From assembly GCA_029975475.1 (NCBI GenBank), contig JARKPB010000003.1, positions 124,001 to 188,000 on the forward strand: a stretch of 64,000 nt of DNA, given 5' to 3'. Position numbers and translations under genes: made by a program. The notes under the pieces were generated by a model that saw nothing but the letters and a program-made list of their open reading frames with translations, made no database searches and had not been told where the DNA came from. The DNA is from Anaerolineaceae bacterium. Its GTDB lineage: Bacteria; Chloroflexota; Anaerolineae; Anaerolineales; Anaerolineaceae. Position 1 is the first letter of the stretch; every line of letters begins with the position of its first letter. Positions 35,009-44,359 of this stretch are shown here, piece by piece.

Positions 35009-38000
35009 GCGTTTTCTCCTGAGCGGGGAATCGTGAAGAATAATGAAGACCCTTCACCCGGGACCGACTCAACCCAGATCCGGCCGCCATGGCGCTCAAC
35101 AATCCGCTGGCTGATCGCCAGGCCAATACCGCTGCCTGGGTACTCCTGCTGGGTGTGTAAGCGCTGAAAGAGTACAAATATCTTTTTTAAATAAGCAGGC
35201 TCAATACCAATGCCGTTATCTTTCACCGTGAAGAGATATTCTTGATCCTTTTCCTCGCAGGCGATCACAATCTGCGGGGCCACCCCCGGCCGGCGGAACT
35301 TAATTGCATTGGCGATTAAATTTTGGAACAGCTGCTCCATTTGCCGGTCATCAGCCATCACCACCGGCAGCGGCGCGCTCTCGATCTGAGCCCCCGCCTC
35401 TTCCACAGCCATCTGCAGGTTCTGCAGAACATCCGCGAGCGTCTGATTCAGGTCCACCGGCGCGAATGCTTTTCCGCGCGTGCCAACCCGCGAATAGGCG
35501 AGCAGGTCGTTGATCAGGCCCTTCATGCGCGCCGCGCCGTCCACCGCGAAGCGGATAAACTCTTTTCCATCTTGATCCAGCACCTGGGTATAACGGCGCT
35601 CAATAAGCTGCAGATAGCTCGAGACCATGCGCAGCGGTTCCTGAAGGTCATGAGAAGCCACGTAGGCGAAACGCTCCAATTCTTCGTTAGAGCGCACAAG
35701 ATCCTGGGTACGGCGCGCCAGCGCTTCTTCGGCCTGTTTTTGTTGGGTAATGTCCACGCAAAAGACGATCGTCACCGGTCCATCCGCCAGGTCCATCCGC
35801 CCAACCGCCAGATGGAGCGGGAAAGTGCTGCCGTCCAGACGCTGCCCGGTGGTATCCAGCTCCAGCACCTCGAGTTCGCCGCGAACCAGGCGGTCGTATT
35901 GTTCATAGACTTGATCCTGCTTTACTTTCGGCAGCAGATCATCCACCAGAATCTCATCAACGGGTTGATCCGCCGTTTGGCCGAACATGCGAGTAAACGC
36001 CCGATTGGCCAGGGTGATTTTTCGGTGGCGGATAATCGCGACGCCAACCGGGGCTGTCTCGAAAAGGGTGCGAAAACGGATTTCACTTTCCCGCAGGGCT
36101 GTCTCGGCGCGTTTCCGGACGGTTTTATCCACCGCCATCACCACCGCTTTGACCGCCCGCTGATTTTCAAGGATTGGATAAAAGCCGACATCATAAATAT
36201 GTCCGGCGTGCTCCATCTCCGCCAGCTCAGTCTTACCGGTTCGGAATATGTTCAGTAGATAGGCGCGGCTCTGCTGTTCCAATTCCGCGGGCATAAATTC
36301 CCTTAGATTGCGCCCGATCATGGTATCCACATCACAACCCGCCAGTTGGCCAAATGCCTGATTGGCTGCCAGAATATTCCCGGCGCGGTCAAACAACACC
36401 GCGATATCTGGAATAGAATCCAGCATGACGCGCAGGGTATGCCAGCTCTGCTGCAGTTCCTGCGTGCGCTCCTCGACTCGTTTCTCCAGGGTATCCTTGG
36501 CTTCCCGCAGCGCCAGTTCAGCCTGCTTGCGTTCGGTGATATCAATCCCGGAAGAGATGATGTAGCCCGGGTTGATTTCGCTCCCCGGGAGGTAGGTATT
36601 GGTCCAGGCGATCAAACGCTTTTGGCCATCTTTGGCTTGAATCTCATTTTCATAATTGATCGGTCTGCCAGAACTCTGCAATTCCTGATAGATGCGCTGG
36701 AGAACCGGGCGCTCGGCCGGATCGAGCACGCTGTTCCAGATATATTTGCCCACAAGCGCCGCTTCTGTAAAACCGGTGGTGTCGCAATAAGCCTGGTTGG
36801 CGCGGACAACCTTACCGCGCGCATCGGTCACCACCACCAGCGCCCCGGAGGTTTGCAAGACCGCTTCAACAAAGTTGTGCTCCTCCTGCAGGGCTTGCGC
36901 GCGTTCAACCAGCTGATCAAACAGCTCAACATTATCCACCGCGATGGCGGTTTGATTGGCAAATGCCTTAATCGCCGGAGCGTCCTGCTGGCTTAATCGA
37001 CCACCTGTGATCAATAACAACCCGCTGACCACCTGGTCTTTGACAATACAGCTGGCGATTCCGCTCTGCATGTCTAACATGCGGATGATTTCATCTGCCT
37101 GGTCTTCCAGGCCGTGCGGGATTATTTCGCGCAGGAATTCAGTCGTTTCCGTGATGTATTCTGCGTCGCGGCTGTAAATGATGCGGTCCACAACACCGCC
37201 CGGGCGAATCGGCAGGCGAATTTCGTTGAGCGACAACCCGGTCAACTGCTCCAGTCCGCGCCTTAGTTCATCCTCAATTCCCAGATAGGATATACGCAGC
37301 AGACCGATGTCATGTTCGATGCTTAAAATCACCACCTGGAAGCCCAGAAGGCTCACCTGTTCATCCAGCGCCCGGTAAATTTCTGGCAGGGAACGGGCTT
37401 GCTGAAGCGCGGCCGCCGCCTGGCTTAACGCCACCAGCAGCTGTTGATGGTAGCGGGTTTCGATTTCCGATTGCTGCAAAGAATCTACCATCTGATTAAT
37501 TGCCGCTGCCAGGGCGCCGATTTCATCCCGCCCTATTTTGCGGATGCGGTAGGCTAAATTTCCGCTTCTGATTTGTTCAACCGCCAGACTGAGCTCTTTA
37601 ATGGGCCGTGTAATGGTGTTTCCCAACCAGGCGCTCACCGCCAGACCGATAAGGAAGGCGCTGGTGATTACCATCAACAGGCTGCGCACAAGATTGGTCA
37701 GTTCGCCAAACGCTTCGGCCGAATCCATCTTCTCGACCAAGCAGATCTGATATTCATCAATCCACCGATACACAATTTCAGCCGGTACATCGCGGTAGTC
37801 TCTGGCGGAGATACTGCCGCTTTTACCTTCAAGACAGCGGTTGACCGCATCCGAATAAATGCCGCGGAACACCGTGTTTGACTGAGCAAAGCGCGGCCGG
37901 GTAATCAGGACATGCGCCCGGTCAACCAGGTAGGCTTCATCGGTGGTGCGTAAGCCGGTGCGCCGGTTGATGATCTGTTCAGCGACATCCATATTGAGAT

Positions 38001-38571
38001 GGGCTGCCATCACGCCGAGCAGCCTGCCGTCACGGGCCACAATTGGCGTGGAAATGGTGAAGATTGGCTTTACTTCGCCAACCGGCAGGTAGGGCGGCGG
38101 GGCAGCGGCGCCGCGGCGGCCCTCGAGAAAATAGAGCCGGGTCTCGCGGAATTTACCGCGATCTTCGGGACGGGTCGAAAATAAGATTTCACCGCTTTCC
38201 GGGTGAAGAATCTCGATTCCGCTCAGATTGGGGTTGGACCGTAAAAAGTTGTTTAAGTCAACTTCCACCAGATCCCTCAGATTGGGATCTGAAAAATACA
38301 CCGCCTGATTCTGGTCAAAATAGCCTGATAGGATCTCCGAATAATGATGAATGGCAACAAAGGCATTGAGATCGTTCTGGGTGTCAACAATCCAGGAGAT
38401 AAGCGCGGCTTCTTTTTCAATGGCTGAAGCGGTTAATTCTCGGTAGATCGACTCTCGCTGCGTTTTTTCTCCCAGCAGGTACAGGGTCACACCCACGCCG
38501 AACAACAACAGCAGGGTGTAGAACACCATCGCCAGGGTAACTTTCCGCGAAATGCTTAACCGCATCATCAT
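35005..38571 (-). CDS. Large sensor histidine kinase (Cache, HAMP, GAF, PAS, HisKA, HATPase)
   Basis: 1188 residues. A membrane helix (10-30) and an extracytoplasmic double-Cache-like sensor (about 40-290, LNAFVAIHHYSEIL onward) are followed by a second helix (about 298-322) and a HAMP domain (TRPIKELSLAVEQIRSGNL). A GAF domain (380-560) and three PAS regions (575-690, 710-820, 830-950) follow. The phospho-acceptor is His974 in YVASHDLQEPL; the ATP-binding N-box has Asn1084 and the G boxes are DNGIGI and GSGIGLAI. It senses a ligand outside and signals to the receivers encoded next. Confidence 0.94.
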   Translation of the reverse strand: MMMRLSISRKVTLAMVFYTLLLLFGVGVTLYLLGEKTQRESIYRELTASAIEKEAALISWIVDTQNDLNAFVAIHHYSEILSGYFDQNQAVYFSDPNLRDLVEVDLNNFLRSNPNLSGIEILHPESGEILFSTRPEDRGKFRETRLYFLEGRRGAAAPPPYLPVGEVKPIFTISTPIVARDGRLLGVMAAHLNMDVAEQIINRRTGLRTTDEAYLVDRAHVLITRPRFAQSNTVFRGIYSDAVNRCLEGKSGSISARDYRDVPAEIVYRWIDEYQICLVEKMDSAEAFGELTNLVRSLLMVITSAFLIGLAVSAWLGNTITRPIKELSLAVEQIRSGNLAYRIRKIGRDEIGALAAAINQMVDSLQQSEIETRYHQQLLVALSQAAAALQQARSLPEIYRALDEQVSLLGFQVVILSIEHDIGLLRISYLGIEDELRRGLEQLTGLSLNEIRLPIRPGGVVDRIIYSRDAEYITETTEFLREIIPHGLEDQADEIIRMLDMQSGIASCIVKDQVVSGLLLITGGRLSQQDAPAIKAFANQTAIAVDNVELFDQLVERAQALQEEHNFVEAVLQTSGALVVVTDARGKVVRANQAYCDTTGFTEAALVGKYIWNSVLDPAERPVLQRIYQELQSSGRPINYENEIQAKDGQKRLIAWTNTYLPGSEINPGYIISSGIDITERKQAELALREAKDTLEKRVEERTQELQQSWHTLRVMLDSIPDIAVLFDRAGNILAANQAFGQLAGCDVDTMIGRNLREFMPAELEQQSRAYLLNIFRTGKTELAEMEHAGHIYDVGFYPILENQRAVKAVVMAVDKTVRKRAETALRESEIRFRTLFETAPVGVAIIRHRKITLANRAFTRMFGQTADQPVDEILVDDLLPKVKQDQVYEQYDRLVRGELEVLELDTTGQRLDGSTFPLHLAVGRMDLADGPVTIVFCVDITQQKQAEEALARRTQDLVRSNEELERFAYVASHDLQEPLRMVSSYLQLIERRYTQVLDQDGKEFIRFAVDGAARMKGLINDLLAYSRVGTRGKAFAPVDLNQTLADVLQNLQMAVEEAGAQIESAPLPVVMADDRQMEQLFQNLIANAIKFRRPGVAPQIVIACEEKDQEYLFTVKDNGIGIEPAYLKKIFVLFQRLHTQQEYPGSGIGLAISQRIVERHGGRIWVESVPGEGSSLFFTIPRSGENA

Positions 38572-38588
38572 CCATCCCGTTCCGCAGG

Positions 38589-39596
38589 CTATTCGCCCGG
38601 CATAACTTTCAGGCGATAATAATTTTCAACCGCCTGCGGATCGCACATCTGCTGCCATTTTAATCCCGCTGGCAGCTGGCCGTAGCGAACCAGGTCCGCC
38701 AGCATCGCTTCCCAGACCTGCGCATCAAAATCGCCCACGCGAACTCCACCCGGGTTGATCAGCGGCAGGCTGGTCAGCAAAAATTGAAGCTCATGCTGGG
38801 CGTCAAATTCAGGACGGTATTTTCCCACCAGCGCGGCCGCCTCTTCAGGATGCTCAAACACTTGATACCAGCCGTCCAGAGTGGCGAAGACAAAGCGCTG
38901 CACCAGGTCGGGATCATGATCATTGATCTCCCGGGTGGTAAAGATCACATCGCCGGGAGTATGCACCCCGTAATCGTCCGGCAATATCAGGCGCACCTCG
39001 TACCCCGCTTTGCGCACCTGATTGGGTAAATTGTTGACAAACACCCCCCAGACTTCTACACTGCCGTCGTAGAAATGCTGCAGGTCATTTTCATTCGGCA
39101 GAATTGTGTACTGATCGGGTCCGATCCCCAGTTTTGCCATCATCGTCCGCAGGGTCTGTTGAATGGGCAGCGGGGCGCGGATTTTTTTGCCCACAAAATC
39201 GCGCGGCGAGCGAATAGGGGAATCTTCCAGCACCATGAAACCCAGCGGACTGCGCTGGAAAATGACCGCCACAGCCACCAGCGGTTTTCCCTCTCCAACC
39301 GCCTGGATAAAGGTATCCGCGTTGGTCACGCCAAATTGCGCCTTCCCGGAAAGAACTTGCTGGATGACATCCACCTCTGGCCCCCCCGGGAGAAAAGAAA
39401 CCGCGAGCCCCTGATCAGCGTAAAACCCCTGTTCCGCAGCGGTGTAATGGCCTGCGGCAGAAGCCTGATGGTACCAGCGCAGCTGCACGGTAACTTCCCG
39501 CAAGTCCCCTTGCCCTGGCTGACTGCCGCAGGCGGCCAGGAAGAGGAAGACGGCTATCATAACCGGGAGTATAGCCCTCAAGTTGCGCAGGTGCAT
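38589..39596 (-). CDS. NMT1/SsuA-type substrate-binding lipoprotein, orphan (sensor partner)
   Basis: 335 residues from the ATG at 39596 behind AGGAGG; the upstream frame is not used. The signal peptide ends in FLAAC (Cys22). The core is an NMT1/THI5-like periplasmic-binding fold: VQLRWYHQASAAGHYTAAE, the GKAQFGVTNAD block, SPRDFVGKKI. This class binds pyrimidines, sulfonates or related compounds. There is no permease or ATPase nearby. The gene starts a transcript with the Cache kinase 17 bases on, so it likely presents a ligand to the kinase. Confidence 0.9.
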   Translation of the reverse strand: MHLRNLRAILPVMIAVFLFLAACGSQPGQGDLREVTVQLRWYHQASAAGHYTAAEQGFYADQGLAVSFLPGGPEVDVIQQVLSGKAQFGVTNADTFIQAVGEGKPLVAVAVIFQRSPLGFMVLEDSPIRSPRDFVGKKIRAPLPIQQTLRTMMAKLGIGPDQYTILPNENDLQHFYDGSVEVWGVFVNNLPNQVRKAGYEVRLILPDDYGVHTPGDVIFTTREINDHDPDLVQRFVFATLDGWYQVFEHPEEAAALVGKYRPEFDAQHELQFLLTSLPLINPGGVRVGDFDAQVWEAMLADLVRYGQLPAGLKWQQMCDPQAVENYYRLKVMPGE

Positions 39597-39636
39597 GCTT
39601 TCCTCCTGTGAGAAGCACGCTAAAACCGTTACCACC

Positions 39637-39642
39637 ATTATA
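39637..39642 (-). promoter_or_regulatory. Probable -10 box of the sensory operon
   Basis: TATAAT on the minus strand, about 40 bases before the binding-protein ATG; a weak TTCCGG lies about 17 bases farther upstream. Confidence 0.5.
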
Positions 39643-39678
39643 TAAACATTCTGCGCTTCCCGGAATGACATAACAAAA

Positions 39679-39708
39679 CTGACAGGTCAGGGCCGGCGGG
39701 GGTATAAT
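39679..39708 (+). promoter_or_regulatory. Promoter of the membrane protein gene
   Basis: CTGACA (39679-39684), 18 bases, TATAAT (39703-39708), just before the ATG at 39736. Confidence 0.7.
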
Positions 39709-39735
39709 CGCTGCATCCCTCCACAGGATTAGCGT

Positions 39736-40308
39736 ATGCTGCATCCATCCATCGCCTATTTACGCGAGGTTTACGAATACGACCCGCAACAGCATCTATT
39801 CACCATTAAAGTCAGTTCTGACCACTATGAAGATCTGTTTAACCGCCTGGATCCTACCCCCTTTCGGCGGCGCGACATTTCGCCTGATTTTAAGGCATTT
39901 CTCGAAGATTGCTCGGATGAGATTCCAACCCGCTACCCGGTCCGGTTGAAACTGGTTTTAACCGCAGAAAGGCAGGATCCGCTGCTGGAGCGCGAGATCT
40001 GCGACGGGCTGCATAATTATTTCGCCTATATCCTGAACGTTAACGGCAGCAAAATCCGCCAGAAGCGGCTGCGGGCGCTTAAGTATCTGCTTTTTTCCCT
40101 CAGCAGTATTGTCAGCGCGATCATCCTGCGCGGGGTGCTGCCGGCCAGCCTGCCTGCGGGCGTCCTGCTCGAAGGACTGACAATCGCCGGATGGGTCTTC
40201 CTATGGGAGACCATTTCGGTTAATTTCATTCAAATGGATGACCTGCAGCACGATCAGCGTAAATACCGCCGTCTGATTCGGGCTGAGATCTCGTTCGCGT
40301 ACTCGTAG
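39736..40308 (+). CDS. Small membrane protein of unknown function
   Basis: 190 residues. Residues 1-110 are soluble and acidic, with no domain I recognise; a Lys/Arg-rich patch (IRQKRLRALKYLL) leads to two membrane helices (about 115-135 and 140-165) and a basic tail (DDLQHDQRKYRRLIRAEISFAYS). The topology is probably two-pass with both ends in the cytoplasm. It reads away from the sensory operon with its own promoter, 6 bases ahead of the convergent lhgO-like stop. Confidence 0.65.
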   Translation: MLHPSIAYLREVYEYDPQQHLFTIKVSSDHYEDLFNRLDPTPFRRRDISPDFKAFLEDCSDEIPTRYPVRLKLVLTAERQDPLLEREICDGLHNYFAYILNVNGSKIRQKRLRALKYLLFSLSSIVSAIILRGVLPASLPAGVLLEGLTIAGWVFLWETISVNFIQMDDLQHDQRKYRRLIRAEISFAYS

Positions 40309-40313
40309 CAGGC

Positions 40314-41522
40314 TCAGGAAGTGAAATTCCGCAGCGCAAGGGCGGCGATGCTGCGGCCGATGCTGATCGAGGCGGTCGCCGCCGGCGAAGGCGCGTTCAA
40401 GACATGCACCATGCGCTCGGCTTCCACAATGCGAAAATCATCTACCAGCGTGCCGCTGGGTTCCAGAGCTTGAGCGCGGACCCCGGCGCCAGCGGGCTGC
40501 AAGTCAGTAGCACTCAAACCCGGCAGCAGACGCTGCAAGGCACGGGTAAAAGCCGCTTTGGACAGCGAACGGTACACTTCGCCCAGTCCGGTGCGCCAGA
40601 ACTTCCAGCCCATTTTCCAGAAACCCGCGTAGGTGAACATCTCGGCCATATCGCGCAGCGAAATCATCCCCCAGGAATAGCCCTCGCGTTTGAGCGCCAG
40701 CACGGCGTTGGGTCCGGCCTCCACGCCGCCGCGCATCATGCGGGTAAAGTGAACCCCCAGAAAGGGAAAGCGCGGATCGGGCACCGGGTAAATCAGGTTG
40801 CGCACCATACCGCGGCTGGAGGGAGACAGCTGGTAGTATTCCCCGCGAAAAGGGATGATTTTTAAACGCGGGTCCACCCCGCACAGACGCGCCACCCGGT
40901 CGGATTGCAGCCCGGCGCAGTTGACCAGGTTGCGGCAGGTGAACTCGCCGGCCAGGGTGTGAAGGACAAACTGGTCCGGCAGTTTTTCAAAACCCACCAG
41001 ACGCGCCCCGGTCAGGATGGTTCCGCCCTGCAATTCAACCTCGCGGGCAAACTGCTGCGCGACCAGCCGATAATCAACAATCCCGGTTTGCGGGACGAAA
41101 AGCCCGGCCACCCCGGCCGCGTGCGGCTCTAACTCGCAAATTTGATCCCCGCTCAGGCGGCGCATCCCGGCCAGACCGTTTGCCCGTCCGCGTTCTTCCA
41201 GCCGGTCCAGGGCGGGGATTTCTTCGGGCCGGGTAGCCAGCACCACCTTTCCGCAGCGTTCGTGCGGGATGGCGTGATCTTCACAGAAGCGGTACATTAA
41301 TTCCCGCCCTTCGACACAGTTGCGCGCCTTGAGCGAGCCGGGTTTGTAATACAGCCCGGAATGGATCACCCCGCTGTTGTTGCCGGTCTGATGGGCGGCC
41401 AGGCGGTCCTCAGCCTCGATGACGGCCAGTTTTTCGCCGCGCCGGGCAGTCAACGCCATGGCGGTTGCCAATCCAACAATACCGCCGCCAATCACCACAG
41501 TTTCAAAGCTCCGGTCTGCCAT
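40314..41522 (-). CDS. lhgO: L-2-hydroxyglutarate oxidase (LhgO-like)
   Basis: 402 residues, FAD-dependent. The Rossmann start VVIGGGIVGLATAMALTAR binds FAD, followed by HQTGNNSGVIHSGLYYKPGSLKA, the classic LhgO/glycerol-3-phosphate oxidase motif with His next to Asn. GSLKARNCVEG and FLGVHFTRMMRGGVEAGPNA support the LhgO subfamily, which oxidises L-2-hydroxyglutarate to 2-oxoglutarate. Length matches the family. The gene follows arsC by 114 bases after a terminator, so it is probably a separate unit. Confidence 0.92.
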   Translation of the reverse strand: MADRSFETVVIGGGIVGLATAMALTARRGEKLAVIEAEDRLAAHQTGNNSGVIHSGLYYKPGSLKARNCVEGRELMYRFCEDHAIPHERCGKVVLATRPEEIPALDRLEERGRANGLAGMRRLSGDQICELEPHAAGVAGLFVPQTGIVDYRLVAQQFAREVELQGGTILTGARLVGFEKLPDQFVLHTLAGEFTCRNLVNCAGLQSDRVARLCGVDPRLKIIPFRGEYYQLSPSSRGMVRNLIYPVPDPRFPFLGVHFTRMMRGGVEAGPNAVLALKREGYSWGMISLRDMAEMFTYAGFWKMGWKFWRTGLGEVYRSLSKAAFTRALQRLLPGLSATDLQPAGAGVRAQALEPSGTLVDDFRIVEAERMVHVLNAPSPAATASISIGRSIAALALRNFTS

Positions 41523-41583
41523 TTTTGGACCTCACGACTGGACAAGGTTAGTCTAATTATACGGCAGACCGGTGATAGATAAA

Positions 41584-41609
41584 CCGCCGGGACTTCTGCT
41601 GCCCGGCGG
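41584..41609 (-). terminator. Terminator after arsC
   Basis: CCGCCGGG and CCCGGCGG form perfect 8-bp arms with a 10-base loop; the minus strand continues into TTTATC. Confidence 0.7.
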
Positions 41610-41635
41610 CTGAAGAAAAAAAGATCAGGAACAGG

Positions 41636-42070
41636 TTACTGGTCTTTTTCGAGACTGCCCAGCCAGATCCGAATGCGGTCAGCGATTTCGTCTCGCACGC
41701 GGCGGAAGACCGCCAGGCGCTCTTCCTCGCTGCCTTCGGCAGCCGCCGGGTCATCAAACGGCCAGTGAAGGCGGGTGCCCATGCCGGGAAAGACCGGGCA
41801 TTTTTCTTCCGCGCTGCTGCAGACCGTGATCAAATAAGCAAAATGGATTTTTCCCAGATAGGTATTCAACGCTTTTGAAGTCTGACCGCTGGTATCCAAG
41901 CCGATTTCTTCCAGAACGCGGATGGTTAACGGATGGATGCCTTTGGGTTCAAGCCCGGCTGAGAACACTTCAAACTGATCCCCGCCCAGATGGCGCAGGA
42001 TCGCCTCAGCCATCTGGCTGCGAGCCGAGTTACCCGTGCATAAAAACAGGACCTTGGGTTTATTTTGCAT
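41636..42070 (-). CDS. arsC: Arsenate reductase, thioredoxin-coupled (low-MW PTPase fold)
   Basis: 144 residues. Reduces arsenate to arsenite with thioredoxin. The P-loop CTGNSARS (Cys11, Arg17) is the catalytic loop of the low-molecular-weight phosphatase fold; the redox Cys84 and Cys91 lie in VCSSAEEKCP as in Bacillus-type ArsC. A distal WPFDDPA loop with the general-acid Asp matches too. No arsenic exporter or ArsR repressor is seen nearby, so it may be housekeeping detoxification. The start follows AGGAGA. Confidence 0.93.
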   Translation of the reverse strand: MQNKPKVLFLCTGNSARSQMAEAILRHLGGDQFEVFSAGLEPKGIHPLTIRVLEEIGLDTSGQTSKALNTYLGKIHFAYLITVCSSAEEKCPVFPGMGTRLHWPFDDPAAAEGSEEERLAVFRRVRDEIADRIRIWLGSLEKDQ

Positions 42071-42151
42071 GCGAGATGTCTCCTGGATAGAATTGTAAAT
42101 CGGGATGTTAAAGCCCGCAGCAACAAAATGTTATGAAATGGTTAACATATC

Positions 42152-42179
42152 TTGACAGTTTCACGTAATACTGTATAAT
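42152..42179 (+). promoter_or_regulatory. Strong promoter of the MerR-VWA operon, with dyad in the spacer
   Basis: TTGACA (42152-42157), 16 bases, TATAAT (42174-42179): consensus on both boxes. ACAGT (42155-42159) and ACTGT (42170-42174) form an inverted repeat in the spacer, where MerR regulators usually bind. Confidence 0.8.
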
Positions 42180-42205
42180 TAAATTTGTCACAAGGAAGCG
42201 TAAAG

Positions 42206-43024
42206 ATGACCGAAGAAGGGTTGATGATTAGAGAACTGGCCCAGGCCGCCGGCGTATCGGTGCGGACCATCCGCTACTATATTGCCGAAGGGCTGCTGCC
42301 CGCTCCCACCAGCGGCGGCCGTTATGCGCGCTACACTGAAGACACGCTCCTGCGGCTGCGGCTGATCCAAAAGCTAAAGGAGGCTTTTCTGCCTCTTTCA
42401 GAAATCCGCCGGCGGGTAAGCGGCTTATCCGTAAATGAAATCGCCGCCGCGCTGTTAAAAATAGAAAAGACTCAACCCGCTCCTTTTTCGTTCGAAATCG
42501 CCCCGGGGATGGAGGAGAACCCTGACGAGGGAAGGTTTGATCTGCTGGATGCTCGCAGTCCTTCGATATCCGCGCCTCCAATCACGGACAACAAGGAAAT
42601 CCTCAATTACGAAGCGCCGCCGCGATCCGCGGACCTGTATAACCCCGAACAAGATCGGTTAATCCCACCGGAAGCGTTGACCAAGCGTTCCACGCCAGAT
42701 GACCCGCAAAGCAGGCTGATGCCCCAAAACGCGGATCAGCAGCGGCGATCAGAGGAATTAAATTCAGCCAGGGAATACATCCGCCGTTTGCGCGAATCCA
42801 GTCCCGGCGACTACGAGGAGAGGCGGTTCAGCCAGAAACCAATCTTTAACCGCCTCCCCTCCAACCTCAACCGTCCGCTGATGAAACCTTCATTTGAGAG
42901 CTGGCGGCGCATCCGCATCAGTGACGAGGTCGAGGTTCACCTGCGCGAGCCGCTGGCGCCATCTGTAGAAAAAAGACTGGAAGCCCTGCTGGCGCAAATT
43001 GCCCAGCTACTCAAATCTTCTTAA
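42206..43024 (+). CDS. MerR-family transcriptional regulator
   Basis: 272 residues from the ATG at 42206 behind AAGGAAG. The DNA-binding winged helix is clear: LMIRELAQAAGVSVRTIRYY, IAEGLLPAPTSGGRYARYTED, then a helix FLPLSEIRRRVSGLS that starts the dimer coil. Residues 95-200 are a disordered, Pro/Asp-rich stretch; the C-terminal 50 residues (EVEVHLREPLAPSVEKRLEALLAQI) are a separate beta-helix module of unknown function. There are no Cys pairs for metal, so the signal may be protein. It is coupled to the VWA gene 19 bases on. Confidence 0.88.
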   Translation: MTEEGLMIRELAQAAGVSVRTIRYYIAEGLLPAPTSGGRYARYTEDTLLRLRLIQKLKEAFLPLSEIRRRVSGLSVNEIAAALLKIEKTQPAPFSFEIAPGMEENPDEGRFDLLDARSPSISAPPITDNKEILNYEAPPRSADLYNPEQDRLIPPEALTKRSTPDDPQSRLMPQNADQQRRSEELNSAREYIRRLRESSPGDYEERRFSQKPIFNRLPSNLNRPLMKPSFESWRRIRISDEVEVHLREPLAPSVEKRLEALLAQIAQLLKSS

Positions 43025-43043
43025 CCAAACAGGGAGGAATACC

Positions 43044-44282
43044 ATGCCATCAACTGAATTTAACTGCAGTTTTCAGGCTGAAAAGGACCTGATTCCAGAC
43101 GGTCAGGCCTTTGAAAACGGTCTGGAACTGACAATTACCGCCCCAGGCGCCGCGCACCAGCAGCGCTTCAATATGAACCTGGCGCTGGTCATTGACTGCT
43201 CAGGCTCGATGACCGGGGCAAAAATCGAATACGCCCGTCAGGCGGCCAGCTATGTGATAACGCTGCTGGACGAGCGCGACCGGGTTCACATTATCGCCTT
43301 TGACGACCAGGTCAGCCCCATCGGCGCGGCCGAGGCAATCAGCGAAAATGAACGCCGACGCCTCACCCATCTGATTGGGATGCTCCAACCCGGAGGATTA
43401 ACCAATCTCTCCGGCGGCTGGCTGGAGGGATGCGACCGCATTGCCAGCGCCGAGGGATACGGCATCAACCGCGCCCTGCTGCTCACAGATGGACAGGCAA
43501 ATGTTGGGATTACCGATATTGAAGCGCTTGGTATGCACGCCAGACAGCTGCATCAGCACGGCGTCTCCACATCCACCTTCGGCATCGGCGAAGACTATCA
43601 GGAGCATTTGCTTGAACAAATGGCCAACCTGGGTGGCGGAAATTTTTACTATATCGATTCACCCCGAACCATCTCGGATGCTTTTGCTCAAGAGATGAAA
43701 GATATCCTCACGGTAACAGCCCGGGCGATTGAAGTCATCCTGCCGATTCCGCCGGGGGTAACCCTGAAAGTCATCGGCGGCTGGAAACATGAGGTCAAAA
43801 ACAACGAGTTAATCCTATCCCTCGGCGACCTCTCCAGCGATAAAAACCGCATCGTCCACATCCAGGCAATCCTGCCGCCGGGTAAAGAGGGGACCCAAAT
43901 TGTTTTCCCGGCCACCGTCCGCGCCCTGGACCAAGCCAATCAGCTGCTTGAGCGCCAGGTCAGCCTGACCCTGGGCTATGCCAGCGCGGCGGCAGCCGAA
44001 AAAGCTCCGCGAAATCGGGAAGTAGCCGAGCGCTATGCGAGCGCCCTGGTCAGCGAAGCCGCCAATGAAGCCCTGAAACTGGAACGGGAAGGCTTGCGGC
44101 GAGAAGCGGCAGAAAGTTTGCAGCAGGTCATGGAATCAAGGGTTTCCCACCTCAGCCGGGAATTTATCAATGAAAAGGAAATGCTTTCCAGACGCTTGCA
44201 GCACGGTCTGAGCGAACGCGAGCGTAAAGAAGAACATCTGCGCGCCTACCTGGAGAAGCAATCGCGCCGCCAGAAACCATAA
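43044..44282 (+). CDS. VWA domain protein (cytoplasmic, batA/YegL-like type)
   Basis: 412 residues from the ATG at 43044, preceded by GGGAGGA. No signal peptide. A von Willebrand A domain spans about 40-220 with a full MIDAS: DCSGSM (Asp-x-Ser-x-Ser), a Thr in GGLTNLSGG, and LLTDGQAN. Beta-rich region 225-320, then a long Lys/Glu-rich helix (330-412), perhaps a coiled coil. VWA domains bind a partner through Mg. The MerR neighbour and no secretion signal suggest an intracellular stress or assembly role; this is inference. Confidence 0.85.
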   Translation: MPSTEFNCSFQAEKDLIPDGQAFENGLELTITAPGAAHQQRFNMNLALVIDCSGSMTGAKIEYARQAASYVITLLDERDRVHIIAFDDQVSPIGAAEAISENERRRLTHLIGMLQPGGLTNLSGGWLEGCDRIASAEGYGINRALLLTDGQANVGITDIEALGMHARQLHQHGVSTSTFGIGEDYQEHLLEQMANLGGGNFYYIDSPRTISDAFAQEMKDILTVTARAIEVILPIPPGVTLKVIGGWKHEVKNNELILSLGDLSSDKNRIVHIQAILPPGKEGTQIVFPATVRALDQANQLLERQVSLTLGYASAAAAEKAPRNREVAERYASALVSEAANEALKLEREGLRREAAESLQQVMESRVSHLSREFINEKEMLSRRLQHGLSERERKEEHLRAYLEKQSRRQKP

Positions 44283-44315
44283 CCAACTCTCGCGGAACCA
44301 GGGGGACCGCAGACG

Positions 44316-44349
44316 CCAGGGTAGCAGGCACAGGCTACCCTGGTACTTT
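44316..44349 (+). terminator. Terminator after the VWA gene
   Basis: Perfect 10-bp arms CCAGGGTAGC (44316-44325) and GCTACCCTGG (44334-44343), followed by a T run. Confidence 0.9.
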
Positions 44350-44359
44350 TTCACCATAG

